Shown: positions 41,687-50,608 of the stretch, one piece after another
How positions within the stretch are numbered: the first letter of the stretch is position 1
How the letters are laid out: each line of letters begins with the position of its first letter
Assembly (NCBI RefSeq): GCF_030658505.1
Contig: NZ_JAUTXR010000195.1
Location: 186,001 to 250,000 of the forward strand
DNA: 64,000 nt
DNA from: Stenotrophomonas raiganjensis (SeqCode)
GTDB taxonomy: Bacteria > Pseudomonadota > Gammaproteobacteria > Xanthomonadales > Xanthomonadaceae
Direction: 5' to 3'
The notes under the pieces: model-generated
What the model saw: only the letters and a program-made list of their open reading frames with translations
Told to the model about the DNA's origin: nothing
Databases searched by the model: none
Program-made: the position numbers and the translations under genes

Positions 41687-44600
41687 TCAGGACGCTGCGG
41701 CGGCGGACGTGGCCAGCAGATGGTTGATCGCCCAGCGCAGCGCCAGTGGCTTGAAGGGCTTGTTCAACAGCGCCAGCCCTGCGCCGCGCACGGCCTCGCG
41801 GGTCTCGCCGCTGGTGTCCGCACTGAGGATCATCGTGGGCCGCTGCCCGTGCGCTGCAACCAGCCGCGTGAACAGTGCCACGCCGGTGTCGCCGTCATCG
41901 AGGTGGTAGTCGAACAGCCACAGTGCCGCATCGCGCGCCGCCGGGCCGATGCCCTCGGCATCGCGCGCCGCGGTGACATCACAGCCCCAGGACAGCAGCA
42001 ACTGCTGCATGGCCTGCAGTGCGTCCGCATCGTTGTCGACCACCAGCACGCGGATCCCCTTGATCGTGCTGCCGCCGCTGGCAGGGGCTTCGATTCGTGT
42101 CGCTGCGGGCGCCGCAACCCGTGCCACTTGAATGGAGAATGCCGAGCCGCGATCCACCCGGCTGTGCAGGTGCAGCGGCGCATGCAGCAGGCCGGCAATG
42201 CGCTGCGCAATGGTCAGGCCAAGCCCCAGGCCTTGCCCGTTGCTGCGATCGACACGGTGGAATTCCTCGAACACGGCGGCCTGCTGCTCGGCGGAAATGC
42301 CAGGCCCGGTGTCGTACACGCCGATGGAGAGCGATGGTGCCTGGCGCCGTACCCCCAGCAGAACGCCGCCGTGGCGGGTGTAGCGGATGGCATTGGCCAG
42401 GAAGTTCTGCAGTACCCGGCGCAGCAGCAGCGGATCACTGTGAACCCAGGCCCGGGTGCGCAGGTAACGGAACTGCAACCCACGCGCCGCCGCCAGTACG
42501 GCAAATTCCTGTGCCAGCGGATCGAGCACGGTCGAGAGCGCGAACGGGCGCGGGTCCGCCACCAGCCCACCGGCTTCCAACCGGGAGATGTCCAGCAGCC
42601 CGGACAGCAGGTCATCGGTGGAATCCAGCGCGCCACGGATCTGGCGCAGGAAGCTCTCCAGGAACGCCGATTCAATATGCTGCGACATTGCATCGGTCAG
42701 CAGCTGCGCGGCATGCAGGGGCTGGATCAGGTCGTGGCCGACCGCGGTCAGGAAACGGGTCTTGGCCACGTTGGCGCGCTCGGCTTCGTGCACTGCGCGC
42801 TCCAGCCGTGCGGTACGGTCCTGCACGCGGCGCTCGAGCGCTTCATTGCTGCGCCTGAGCGCTTCCTCGGCGCGGCGGAAGGCGGTGACATCGGTGAAGG
42901 TGGCCACGTAGCCGCCACCCGGCATCGGGTTGCCACGGATCTCGACGATGGTGTCGTCGGGGAAGATCCGCTCGGACAGGTGCGGTGTACCGCGCCGCAT
43001 GTGGGCCAGGCGGCGCTGCAGCGCGCTGTCGCGCGAGTCGCCGGGGCTGTCCCCGATCTTCAGCTCTGCCAGCGCCCACGCAGTGAGGTTGATCACCGGC
43101 TGGCCGACCTGCAGCAGCTCCGGCGGGAACTTGAACAACGCGGCATAGCGGCTGTTCCAGGCCACCAGCTGCAGCTGCGCATCAACCACGCTGATGCCCT
43201 GGCTCATGTTTTCCAGTGCCGCTTCCAGCAGGCGCTGGTTGAAGCGCAGTACCTGGGTCGCTTCGCCAACGGCGCGGGTGACGGCGTCCAATGGTGCGGC
43301 ACCGCCCTCGCGGGCCGCCTCCACCAGCAACCGTGCCATGCCGGCACCGACCACTGCCGTCAATTCACGTTCAATGGCGGTGACCCGCTCGTCGTCCAGC
43401 ATCTGCCCTGCGGCGCCGTCCATCAGCTGGCGAGCCCGTTCCTGGCCCAGGAAGCGGCCGGCGGTCCTGCGCAGCGATGCGGCAGCCACCGCATCACGCC
43501 GGCGCGGCAGCGAGGGCCGTACTGCGCGTGACACCAGCAGCACCGTCACCAGGTTGATCGCCAGGCTGGCGCCCATGCTGATGGCGATGTGGCCCGGCTG
43601 CATGCGCAGCGACACCAGGGACAGCCAGTACAGTGCGTCGGGGTCGGCCGGTGCCGGCGTGGCGGGGATCAGCATCGACAGCAGCACCAGCCACAGCCAG
43701 GCCAGCGAGCCCAGCACGATGCCGGCAATGATGGCCGGTGACGGCGTGCGCGGGCGATACACCGCCAGCAACACGGCCGGCGCCAGCTGCGAGAGCGCGG
43801 TGAACGACATCAGTCCGAAGTCACTGAGCGCCTCGGTGCCGCTCATCGCACGGCTGTACAGCCAGGCCATCAGGAACACCGCAAGGATGCCGGCACGACG
43901 GAAGGCCAGCACGCGCGGCCGCAGGTCCGCGGCGGTGGCGTGGCCACCGATCCCGTCCAGCAGCCGCGAGCCGAAGCCGTGGTTGCCCAGCATGATCGAC
44001 AGGGTCAGGCCCGACAGGATCATCATGCCGGTAGCCGCACTCAGGCTGCCCAGGTAGGCCAGCAGCGCCAGCAGGTGGTGGCCGTCGGCCTTGGGCAGCG
44101 CCAGCACATAGAGATCCGGTGACACCGAGGCGGGCAGCTGCGCCGCGCCGGACAGCGCCATCGGCACCGACGGCAGGCCGATCAGCAGCAGATAGACCGG
44201 AAACATCCAGCGCGCCGTCTTCAGGTCCGAGGCCTGGCGAAGCTCGACCACGCCGACATGGAACTGGTGGGGCAGGGTGAAGGCCGATATCGCACCCAGC
44301 GCGACCATGGTCAGGTAGTCGGGAATGATCGGCGGGGGCGGCAGCTGTGCCATCCTTTCCAGCAGCGGTGTGCCGGCCTTGTGCACGGACAGCGCCGCAT
44401 AAAGGCCAATGGCCAGCAGCGCCACCAGCTTCAGCACCGATTCCAGCCCCAGCGCAACCACGATGCCGCGATTGGGCTCGGTGGCCGACGCCTTGCGTGC
44501 ACCGAACAGCAGGGTGAACGCGGCCATCGTCAACGCGAACCAGAACGACATGTCCAGCCGCCAGCCCGTGGGGGCGAACTGATCGCCCAGCAGGGCACCA

Positions 44601-45022
44601 AGGCCCTGGCTGACGGCCCTGAGCTGCAGCGCGATGTAGGGGATGATGCCGAACAGCGCGACCAGGGTGATGGTGAAGCCCAGGCCCCGATCCGCACGCA
44701 GCCGTGCGACCACCAGGTCGGCGATGGTGGCACTGTTGTGCTGCTTGGCCAGCCGCCCGAGGCGCAGCAGGAAGGGCAGGCCGAAGGCGAAGATCAGCGC
44801 CATCCCGGCCAGGGTCGGTGGGATCGGAAAGCCCCATTGCAGGCCCTGTGAAGCCGCACCATAGTAGGTCCACGCGGTGCAGTGCACAGCCAGCGACAGC
44901 GCATATACAAGCGGCCACACCCTGGAAAGCCGATGCCCCCGGCGCTCGCCCCACAGGGCTACGCCAAACAGCAGTGCGGTCCATGCAATGCAGGCGAAGA
45001 GGACGATGGAGGGCGTCAACAT
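41687..45022 (-). CDS. CrbS-like sodium/solute symporter-linked hybrid histidine kinase
   Basis: 1111 aa from the ATG at 45022. The N-terminal 500 residues form a sodium:solute symporter domain of about 13 membrane segments (SSS/SLC5 family). A STAC-type linker follows (RTAGRFLGQERARQLMDG), then a PAS domain (about 630-750), a HisKA domain with His763 in AVGHDLIQPLHAAQ, a HATPase domain (NFLANAIRYTRHGG, DTGPGIS, GLGLGLTIAQRIAG) and a C-terminal receiver with Asp1038 in LWLFDYHLDDG. This order is diagnostic of CrbS/MxtR-type sensors. The partner is the LuxR-type regulator convergent to it. The transported or sensed compound is probably a short organic acid, by analogy. Confidence 0.92.
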   Translation of the reverse strand: MLTPSIVLFACIAWTALLFGVALWGERRGHRLSRVWPLVYALSLAVHCTAWTYYGAASQGLQWGFPIPPTLAGMALIFAFGLPFLLRLGRLAKQHNSATIADLVVARLRADRGLGFTITLVALFGIIPYIALQLRAVSQGLGALLGDQFAPTGWRLDMSFWFALTMAAFTLLFGARKASATEPNRGIVVALGLESVLKLVALLAIGLYAALSVHKAGTPLLERMAQLPPPPIIPDYLTMVALGAISAFTLPHQFHVGVVELRQASDLKTARWMFPVYLLLIGLPSVPMALSGAAQLPASVSPDLYVLALPKADGHHLLALLAYLGSLSAATGMMILSGLTLSIMLGNHGFGSRLLDGIGGHATAADLRPRVLAFRRAGILAVFLMAWLYSRAMSGTEALSDFGLMSFTALSQLAPAVLLAVYRPRTPSPAIIAGIVLGSLAWLWLVLLSMLIPATPAPADPDALYWLSLVSLRMQPGHIAISMGASLAINLVTVLLVSRAVRPSLPRRRDAVAAASLRRTAGRFLGQERARQLMDGAAGQMLDDERVTAIERELTAVVGAGMARLLVEAAREGGAAPLDAVTRAVGEATQVLRFNQRLLEAALENMSQGISVVDAQLQLVAWNSRYAALFKFPPELLQVGQPVINLTAWALAELKIGDSPGDSRDSALQRRLAHMRRGTPHLSERIFPDDTIVEIRGNPMPGGGYVATFTDVTAFRRAEEALRRSNEALERRVQDRTARLERAVHEAERANVAKTRFLTAVGHDLIQPLHAAQLLTDAMSQHIESAFLESFLRQIRGALDSTDDLLSGLLDISRLEAGGLVADPRPFALSTVLDPLAQEFAVLAAARGLQFRYLRTRAWVHSDPLLLRRVLQNFLANAIRYTRHGGVLLGVRRQAPSLSIGVYDTGPGISAEQQAAVFEEFHRVDRSNGQGLGLGLTIAQRIAGLLHAPLHLHSRVDRGSAFSIQVARVAAPAATRIEAPASGGSTIKGIRVLVVDNDADALQAMQQLLLSWGCDVTAARDAEGIGPAARDAALWLFDYHLDDGDTGVALFTRLVAAHGQRPTMILSADTSGETREAVRGAGLALLNKPFKPLALRWAINHLLATSAAAAS

Positions 45023-45056
45023 CGCTCCAGTGTAGGCAGAGAACCGGGCAGCGGCG

Positions 45057-45542
45057 CTAGGGGCTGAGCACGACCAGTGACAACTGCTCGGCAACCAGTG
45101 CCAGCTCGCCATCGGCAACCCGCTCGACGGCCCTGCGCTGGGTCAGCAGCCACTGACCGGGCTGGCGCGGTTCCAGTGACACCAGCTGCGAGCGTACCCG
45201 CACCTCGCACCCGCTCGGCACCGGTGCCACGAAGCGAACCTTGTTGACGCCGTAGTTGAGCACATGGGCGATGCCGGGGAACCTGGCAAGGGCGGCGACA
45301 TCATCCTGCACGGTCAGCGAGAGCAGCAGGAAGCCGTGCGCGATGGTCTGCCCGCCGGGCAGCTGCGACTGTGCACGCACCGGATCGACGTGGATCCAGT
45401 TGTGGTCGCCGGTGGCGTCGGCGAAGGCGTCGATGCGCGTTTGCGTGATGCAGGTGCTTGCGCCAAGCCGTTCGTTGAGCGCCCACCCATGCAGGGCCTG
45501 CAGGGCAGCAGGCAGCTCATTCACGGTAGCGTCCACACTCAC
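45057..45542 (-). CDS. MaoC-family (R)-specific enoyl-CoA hydratase-like protein
   Basis: 161 aa, read from the GTG at 45542, which overlaps the preceding stop as GTGA. The hot-dog fold and hydratase-2 motif are intact: FADATGDHNWIHVDP with catalytic Asp and His, then IAHGFLLLSL. MaoC/PhaJ/NodN-type enzymes hydrate enoyl-CoA to (R)-3-hydroxyacyl-CoA, linking beta-oxidation with hydroxyalkanoate metabolism. The overlap with the alpha/beta hydrolase gene shows translational coupling. The frame is open to 45773, but that part lies over the hydrolase gene. Confidence 0.88.
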   Translation of the reverse strand: MSVDATVNELPAALQALHGWALNERLGASTCITQTRIDAFADATGDHNWIHVDPVRAQSQLPGGQTIAHGFLLLSLTVQDDVAALARFPGIAHVLNYGVNKVRFVAPVPSGCEVRVRSQLVSLEPRQPGQWLLTQRRAVERVADGELALVAEQLSLVVLSP

Positions 45543-46417
45543 CGCACGTCCTCCACAAGGGCCAGGATCGCCTCGCGCGCCTCGGGCTCGGACAGCATCG
45601 GCGCGTGGCCGACATCCGGCACTTCGACCAGACGGGCTCGCGCCGACGTCGCCGCCATCTGCCGGGCCACATCGGCCGGCAGGATGTCGGACAGCGCACC
45701 TCGCACCACCAGTACCGGCACCCGTGCGGTCAACCTGCGCACCGCGCGCCACAGCACCGGCCGCAGCAACCACAGCAGCCAGGGACGCGTGGTGCGGATC
45801 ACCGCCGGGTCATAGTCCAGCTCCAGCAGCCCATCGCCGCGTGGGCGGAAGGTGCGCACTGCCATCGCCCGCCAATCGTCGGCCGTGAAGCGGGGGAAAG
45901 CCGCCTTGCCGATCGACGCCACGTAGGCGGTGGCCTGCTCCAGATCCATCGGCGGCACCGGCTTTCCCGCGTACTTGCCGATCCGTGCCAGCGCCTCGCG
46001 CGGCACCTTGGGGCCGGCGTCATTCAGCACCGCGGCGGCGATGCGTTCCGGCGCACGGGCGGCGAGGGTGATGGTCACCAGCACACCCAGCGAGGTGCCC
46101 ACGAACACCGCCTTGTCGATGTTCTGCGAACGCAGCAGGGCCACCATGTCGTCGGCATAGGTGCGCGGGTTGTAGCTGGACGGGTCATGTGCGCGCTCCG
46201 AGCCGGCGCGACCGCGCAGATCGACCGCGATCACGCGCCAGCCCTCGGCGGTGAGTGTTTCGGCCAGTGCGTCGAAATCGGCACCATTGCGGGTCAAGCC
46301 CGGAATGCAGACCACGGTGCCGCGGGGCGCCTGCCCGGCGCCCGCTGCATGGTCACGCGCGTGCAGGCGCAGGCCATCGTCACTGTTCCAGTACAGATCT
46401 ACGTAAGACTGCATCAT
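45539..46417 (-). CDS. Alpha/beta hydrolase
   Basis: 292 aa. Canonical fold: VVCIPGLTRNGADFDALAETL (oxyanion region), nucleophile Ser in VFVGTSLGVLVTI (about residue 98), Asp in VRGALSDILP and His in VPDVGHAPML near the C-terminus. No signal peptide, so cytoplasmic. Candidate roles are hydrolysis of hydroxyacyl esters or oligomers, given the coupled MaoC gene downstream and the TonB receptor upstream; this is inference. The start could equally be the second Met. Confidence 0.88.
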   Translation of the reverse strand: MMQSYVDLYWNSDDGLRLHARDHAAGAGQAPRGTVVCIPGLTRNGADFDALAETLTAEGWRVIAVDLRGRAGSERAHDPSSYNPRTYADDMVALLRSQNIDKAVFVGTSLGVLVTITLAARAPERIAAAVLNDAGPKVPREALARIGKYAGKPVPPMDLEQATAYVASIGKAAFPRFTADDWRAMAVRTFRPRGDGLLELDYDPAVIRTTRPWLLWLLRPVLWRAVRRLTARVPVLVVRGALSDILPADVARQMAATSARARLVEVPDVGHAPMLSEPEAREAILALVEDVR

Positions 46418-46449
46418 GCAGGGGCTTCCTGGAAATCGAATCGGATGCT

Positions 46450-48636
46450 CTAGAAATCGTAACGGACGCTGAGGCTGTATTGGCGCGGCGGGCCATAGAA
46501 ACCAATCAGCGTACCGACCGCAGGGATGTTGTAGCCGGTGGTGCGGTATTCCTTGTCAGTCAGGTTGGTACCCTGCAGCGAGAAGGTCCAGGCATCATCC
46601 AGCCGCCAGATCACCCCGGCATTGACCAGGCCGTAGCCGTCCTGCTTGATCACCGGGCTCAGGTCGGTGGTTGGCCAGACCTCGCTCTGGTAGCTGTAGC
46701 TCACCCGTGCGGACAGGTTGCTGCCGTTGGCCAGGTCAGTGCGGTACTCCACGTTGAACGCACCGGAGAACTCCGGCGCATTGGTGAACTTCATCTGCTT
46801 GGCCACATTGACGCCACGATCCATGTACTCGTCGTACTTGGTATCCAGCCACGCCAGATTGCCGGAGATAAGCCAGTGCTGGCTGGGCAGGTACTGGTAT
46901 TCGACTTCCAGGCCCTTGACGGTACCGGCGCCGGCATTGGTGAAATCACCGAAGAAGGAGTCATCGATGCCGTCGCCATTGGTATCCAGGCCGGTGAACA
47001 CCGACAGCTGGATGTCCTTGTACTTGTTGTAGAACGCCGAAAGGTTCAGGAACAGGCGCTGGTCCAAGAAGGCCATCTTGCTGCCGACTTCGTAGCTGTC
47101 CACGGTCTCGTCGTCGAACGGCTCGGCCGAGCGGGGCACCGCCACCGCGTTGGCGCGGATGTTGTAGCCGCCGGACTTGAAGCCACGCGTGGCCAACCCG
47201 TAGACCATGATGTCCGGGGTGATCTGGTAGTCCAGCGAGACCTTGGGCGAGACGTTCTTGAAGTTGGTCTTCTTGTCGAAGTCGGCGGTCACCGCAACCG
47301 GACGGCTGAAGCCCGGGTCCGCGTAGAGACGATTAAGCACGATCGCGCGCTTGTCCTCGTCGGTGTAGCGGGCGCCGACATCGAGTTTCAGCCTGCTGGT
47401 CAGGTCGAAGGTCCAGTCCGCATACAGTGCGATGCTGTCGGTCAGCACCTTGCCCTGGTTGTCGGCGAACTGCGCGCTGAAGTAGTTGTTCTGGATCTGG
47501 CCACCGGCCTCGCCACTGAACTGGTACAGGCCGACCACGCCGCGCACGCGGCCTCCGGCGTCGTAGTTCAGCTGCACCTCGTTGCTGACCTGGTTGTCGT
47601 TGTAGGTGCCCCCGACGTCGGCCAGCTTGACCGGTGTGGTGTCGAAGTCGATGTTGGCCTCGCTGTCCGATTCGCGCTTGGCCACCACGTACTTCACAGC
47701 GATGTCTTCATTCGGCCGCCAGTTCACCGTGGCCGAGGCGCCCTTGGTCTCCACGCTGTTGAGGTTGCGCATGCCCGAGCGGATGTCGTAGCGGCTGTCC
47801 ATCGGCGGATAGGCACGCAGGAACGGGTTGGGCGACAGCATCTTCGAACCGCGCATGCCGGACTGGTCGTCGATCCAGTCCAGCGCGAACTGCACGTCGA
47901 AGTCGTCGCCGGCATAGGCCCCCAGGTTCAGCCGCGCCGCGTTGATCTGCTTGTCGCTGACCGGCTGGCCGTTGAAGGTGTTCTCGCCGAAGCCGTCGTG
48001 GTTCATGCTGGCCACCGCCACGCGTGCACGCAGGCCGCTGTCGGCGCCACCGATCGGGCCGCCGATGGCCGCCTTCGCGTCCAGCTGGCTGTAGTTGCCC
48101 ACGGTGATCTGGGCGAAGCCCTCGGTCTGGGTGGGCAGGCCGCGCGAAATGTACTTGATCGCACCGCCGATGGTGTTCTTGCCGTACAGCGTGCCCTGCG
48201 GGCCGCGCAGCACTTCGATGCGCGAGACATCGAACACATCCAGCAGGGCCCCCTGCGGACGGGCGATGTAGACATCATCCAGATAGATGCCCACGCCCGG
48301 GTCGGCACCCCAGGTGGGATCGGACTGGCCGATGCCGCGGATGTAGGCGGTGACCGTGCTGCTGGCGCCGCGTGCCGCGTAGATGGTCAGGTTCGGCACC
48401 TGCGCATCCAGGTCGCTGATGTCCTGGACATTCATCTTGTCCAGCGCCTCCGAAGTGAAGGCAGTGACCGCCACCGGCACTTCCTGCAGGGTTTCCTCGC
48501 GCTTGCGTGCGGTCACCTTGATGCTGTCGAGATTGGTTGGTGAAGCGGCTCTACCTGCCGCCGGCGCGTCCTGTGCCAGCACCGGCCCCGAGACCAGCAG
48601 CGCGCCGATCATGAGACTCAAACAGTTCCGTTTCAT
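46450..48636 (-). CDS. TonB-dependent receptor
   Basis: 728 aa from the ATG at 48636 (signal peptide MKRNCLSLMIGALLVSGPVLA). TonB box-like SIKVTARKREETLQE at about residues 36-50. Plug: VPNLTIYAARGASSTVTAYI, GVGIYLDDVYIARPQGAL and RIEVLRGPQGTLYGKNTIGG. The barrel ends RQYSLSVRYDF. The GKNTIGGAIKYIS form is typical of receptors for hydrophobic or small organic ligands in sphingomonads and xanthomonads. Transcribed toward the hydrolase and MaoC genes (32-nt gap), so probably one operon. A palindrome with the same core as the CrbR-associated one lies 86 bp upstream. Confidence 0.92.
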   Translation of the reverse strand: MKRNCLSLMIGALLVSGPVLAQDAPAAGRAASPTNLDSIKVTARKREETLQEVPVAVTAFTSEALDKMNVQDISDLDAQVPNLTIYAARGASSTVTAYIRGIGQSDPTWGADPGVGIYLDDVYIARPQGALLDVFDVSRIEVLRGPQGTLYGKNTIGGAIKYISRGLPTQTEGFAQITVGNYSQLDAKAAIGGPIGGADSGLRARVAVASMNHDGFGENTFNGQPVSDKQINAARLNLGAYAGDDFDVQFALDWIDDQSGMRGSKMLSPNPFLRAYPPMDSRYDIRSGMRNLNSVETKGASATVNWRPNEDIAVKYVVAKRESDSEANIDFDTTPVKLADVGGTYNDNQVSNEVQLNYDAGGRVRGVVGLYQFSGEAGGQIQNNYFSAQFADNQGKVLTDSIALYADWTFDLTSRLKLDVGARYTDEDKRAIVLNRLYADPGFSRPVAVTADFDKKTNFKNVSPKVSLDYQITPDIMVYGLATRGFKSGGYNIRANAVAVPRSAEPFDDETVDSYEVGSKMAFLDQRLFLNLSAFYNKYKDIQLSVFTGLDTNGDGIDDSFFGDFTNAGAGTVKGLEVEYQYLPSQHWLISGNLAWLDTKYDEYMDRGVNVAKQMKFTNAPEFSGAFNVEYRTDLANGSNLSARVSYSYQSEVWPTTDLSPVIKQDGYGLVNAGVIWRLDDAWTFSLQGTNLTDKEYRTTGYNIPAVGTLIGFYGPPRQYSLSVRYDF

Positions 48637-48721
48637 CCGGTTCTCCCCCAGGCATGAGCGTGTGGATGGCACATTGCCACCCCTGCAGCCAAGGCTAGCG
48701 GTGTCATCGGCCGGCAACGAG

Positions 48722-48735
48722 TGGACCTAGGTCCA
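48722..48735. promoter_or_regulatory. Perfect palindrome TGGACCTAGGTCCA, putative CrbR operator
   Basis: A 14-bp perfect palindrome in the divergent promoter region between the TonB receptor (start 48636) and the esterase (start 48832). It shares the 8-bp core ACCTAGGT with the palindrome at 40954-40969. Distances to the minus-strand starts are similar (86 and 76 bp). Confidence 0.6.
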
Positions 48736-48831
48736 GTCGGCAGCGGCGCCCGGATGCGGATACTGGGCGCGCCCCCAGCCGGAAGCGCCCCGGTACCACT
48801 TCATCCACGACTCACCCATGAGGATCTGGCC

Positions 48832-49836
48832 ATGAAATCCGGAATCGATTCGATCAAGGTTGTACTGCTGGTGCTGTGCAGTTGGCTGGCGATGGCGGGC
48901 AGTGCCCTCGCCGCAGGCCCGGCCGGGCATTGGGACATTGGCCTGTATGGCAATCTGTTCGGCGCCCGCGAATACCAGGTGTGGGTGCCGGCCGGCTACG
49001 ACAGCAACCAGCCGCTGCCCCTGCTGCTGGTGCTGCATGGCTGCGTGACCGGGCCGAACCTGATGGGCGAGGCATCGGGCTTCAACGATGTGGCCGACAC
49101 CGAGGGCTTCATCGTGGTCTACCCGAGGCAGAACGTCACCTCCAATCCGGCCCGTTGCTGGAACTGGCAGCTGCCGATCAACCAGGCCCGCGACAGCGGC
49201 GAGCCCTCGATCCTGGCCGGCATCGTGGATAAGGTGAAGGCGGGTTACAGCGTTGATCCGCATCGGGTCTACGTCACCGGCATTTCCGCAGGCGGTGCGA
49301 TGACCTCGATCATGCTCGCCTGCTATTCGGATATGTTCGCTGCAGGCGCCATCCACTCCGGTGGCATGTTCAAGGGCGCGACCACGATTTCCGGAAGTGC
49401 CTACGCCTTGCTGGCCGGCAGCATCTACTCGCCGGACAGCAACGGTCGCCTGGCCTGGCAGTGCTCGGGCTCACCGTCGCCGCGCCCGCTGCCAGTGCTG
49501 GTGTTCCACGGCAGTGCCGATCTCACCGTCAATCCGGTGAACGGGCAGCAGGCCGTGCGCCAGTTCCTGCAGACCAATGACCTGGCCGACGACGGCCTGG
49601 ACAATGATTCGGTGAAGTACGTGCCGACCAGCACCTATCACGGCCAGGTTCCGGGCGGCCGCGCGTATACCGTCGACACGTATGCCTACGGTGGCAGGAC
49701 GCTGGTGCAGCACTATGTGGTGCAGGGGATGGGGCATGCCTGGAGTGGCAGCCAGTCGGGCCTGCCGTTCACCGACCCGAAGGGGCCCGATGCCACGCTG
49801 GTCACCTGGTTGTTCCTGAGGGGCTACCAGCGCTGA
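48832..49836 (+). CDS. Secreted PHB-depolymerase-family esterase
   Basis: 334 aa from the ATG at 48832, preceded by GAGGATCTGG. Signal peptide (VVLLVLCSWLAMAGSALA). Alpha/beta hydrolase core: LLLVLHGCVTGPNLM, nucleophile Ser152 in YVTGISAGGAM, Asp230 in FHGSADLTVNP and His302 in GMGHAWSG; the CVTGP and RCWNW segments are typical of the extracellular depolymerase/feruloyl-esterase (LpqC-like) family. It should release hydroxy acids from polyesters or plant esters outside the cell. It is divergent from the TonB receptor, an apt importer of its products. No substrate-binding domain is attached. Confidence 0.88.
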   Translation: MKSGIDSIKVVLLVLCSWLAMAGSALAAGPAGHWDIGLYGNLFGAREYQVWVPAGYDSNQPLPLLLVLHGCVTGPNLMGEASGFNDVADTEGFIVVYPRQNVTSNPARCWNWQLPINQARDSGEPSILAGIVDKVKAGYSVDPHRVYVTGISAGGAMTSIMLACYSDMFAAGAIHSGGMFKGATTISGSAYALLAGSIYSPDSNGRLAWQCSGSPSPRPLPVLVFHGSADLTVNPVNGQQAVRQFLQTNDLADDGLDNDSVKYVPTSTYHGQVPGGRAYTVDTYAYGGRTLVQHYVVQGMGHAWSGSQSGLPFTDPKGPDATLVTWLFLRGYQR

Positions 49837-50191
49837 GTCTGTACCTGGCCCTGGGCTCCCGGGAGGAACGCCCTCCGGGAGCAGGGGTATTGCCGGGTCT
49901 GCGCACACCTGGCTGGACGCCTCGTTCGCGGAACCCTCCCCGTGCCGGAGCCCCGGCAGCTCCAATGCGGCGGCTCTGGTCCAAGGCGATCAGTGATGTG
50001 CGATTCATGCAGCCGCCAAGCAATCCTTACGACATCCTTGCGGGCTAAACTCAAGATGATTGAACTGTTAAGTGCGGTCGGATGCATTGTCCTGAAGGGA
50101 TCTCCGCCGTTTTCACAATCATAAACGTGCCAGGTCCGGGCGCTCATCAGTGTCGGGTTTTTGTGTAGACTCTGATCGACTGGAGAAAGCC
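49837..50191. other. Gap before the AbiE pair, with hairpin
   Basis: 355 bp without a gene. At 49849-49887 a long imperfect hairpin (CTCCCGGGAGG / CCTCCGGGAG with CCCTG / CAGGGG flanks) probably ends the esterase transcript. From about 50020 on, base composition turns more AT-rich (gctaaactcaagatgattgaactg), which marks the left edge of the accessory block and should hold the promoter of the next gene; no convincing -35/-10 pair was identified. Confidence 0.45.
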
Positions 50192-50608
50192 ATGACTGCC
50201 CGGAAAACAACTCTGCGAAAGCGCGTCGCGCTTCGAGTGCGGAAAAGCAACCGCGACGTGTTCTTGCCTCGTGATTTCGTCGACATCAGTGGCGAAGATC
50301 AGGTCATTCGGGCGCTACGCGCTTTGGTGGAAGAGCGAATGTTGCTGCGGTTGGGCAAGGGGGTCTACGCAAAGGCGCGACCGTCCAGCCTGAGTGACAA
50401 GGCCGTCCTGGCAAATCCTGGTGGGTTCTTGTTCGTGGCGATGCAAGCGCTGGAGCGGCTTGGCGTCAGGGCTGAACTGACCGATGCCCAGATAGCGTTT
50501 GCAGAGGGCCGATCAACACAGATGCCGGTCAATCCTGTCCTGAAGGTCAAAGGTCGCTTCTCTCGCAAACTTCGATATGGCAAGAGTGAGCTGATCATTG
50601 AGCGCTGA
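50192..50608 (+). CDS. AbiEi-like antitoxin (DUF6088 type)
   Basis: 138 aa from the ATG at 50192 with GGAGAAAG upstream. The N-terminal 75 residues form a winged-helix-like domain (RKSNRDVFLPRDFVDISGEDQVIRALRALVEERMLLRLGKG as separate helices and wing), the AbiEi antitoxin class that represses its own operon. A C-terminal part follows with KGRFSRKLRYGKSELIIER. The stop overlaps the toxin start by 11 nt. Lower GC than the flanking genes. Acts against the toxin indirectly, by repression and by an unknown means (type IV). Confidence 0.78.
   Translation: MTARKTTLRKRVALRVRKSNRDVFLPRDFVDISGEDQVIRALRALVEERMLLRLGKGVYAKARPSSLSDKAVLANPGGFLFVAMQALERLGVRAELTDAQIAFAEGRSTQMPVNPVLKVKGRFSRKLRYGKSELIIER

Noticed and set aside
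46255..48543. 762-codon plus-strand frame opposite the TonB receptor
   Set aside because: Shadow of the receptor gene; no motif, and composition (His/Val/Gly-rich) is typical of antisense high-GC frames.
50160..50175. Sigma-70 -10 element TAGACT before the AbiE pair
   Set aside because: No matching -35 element at the right spacing was found.
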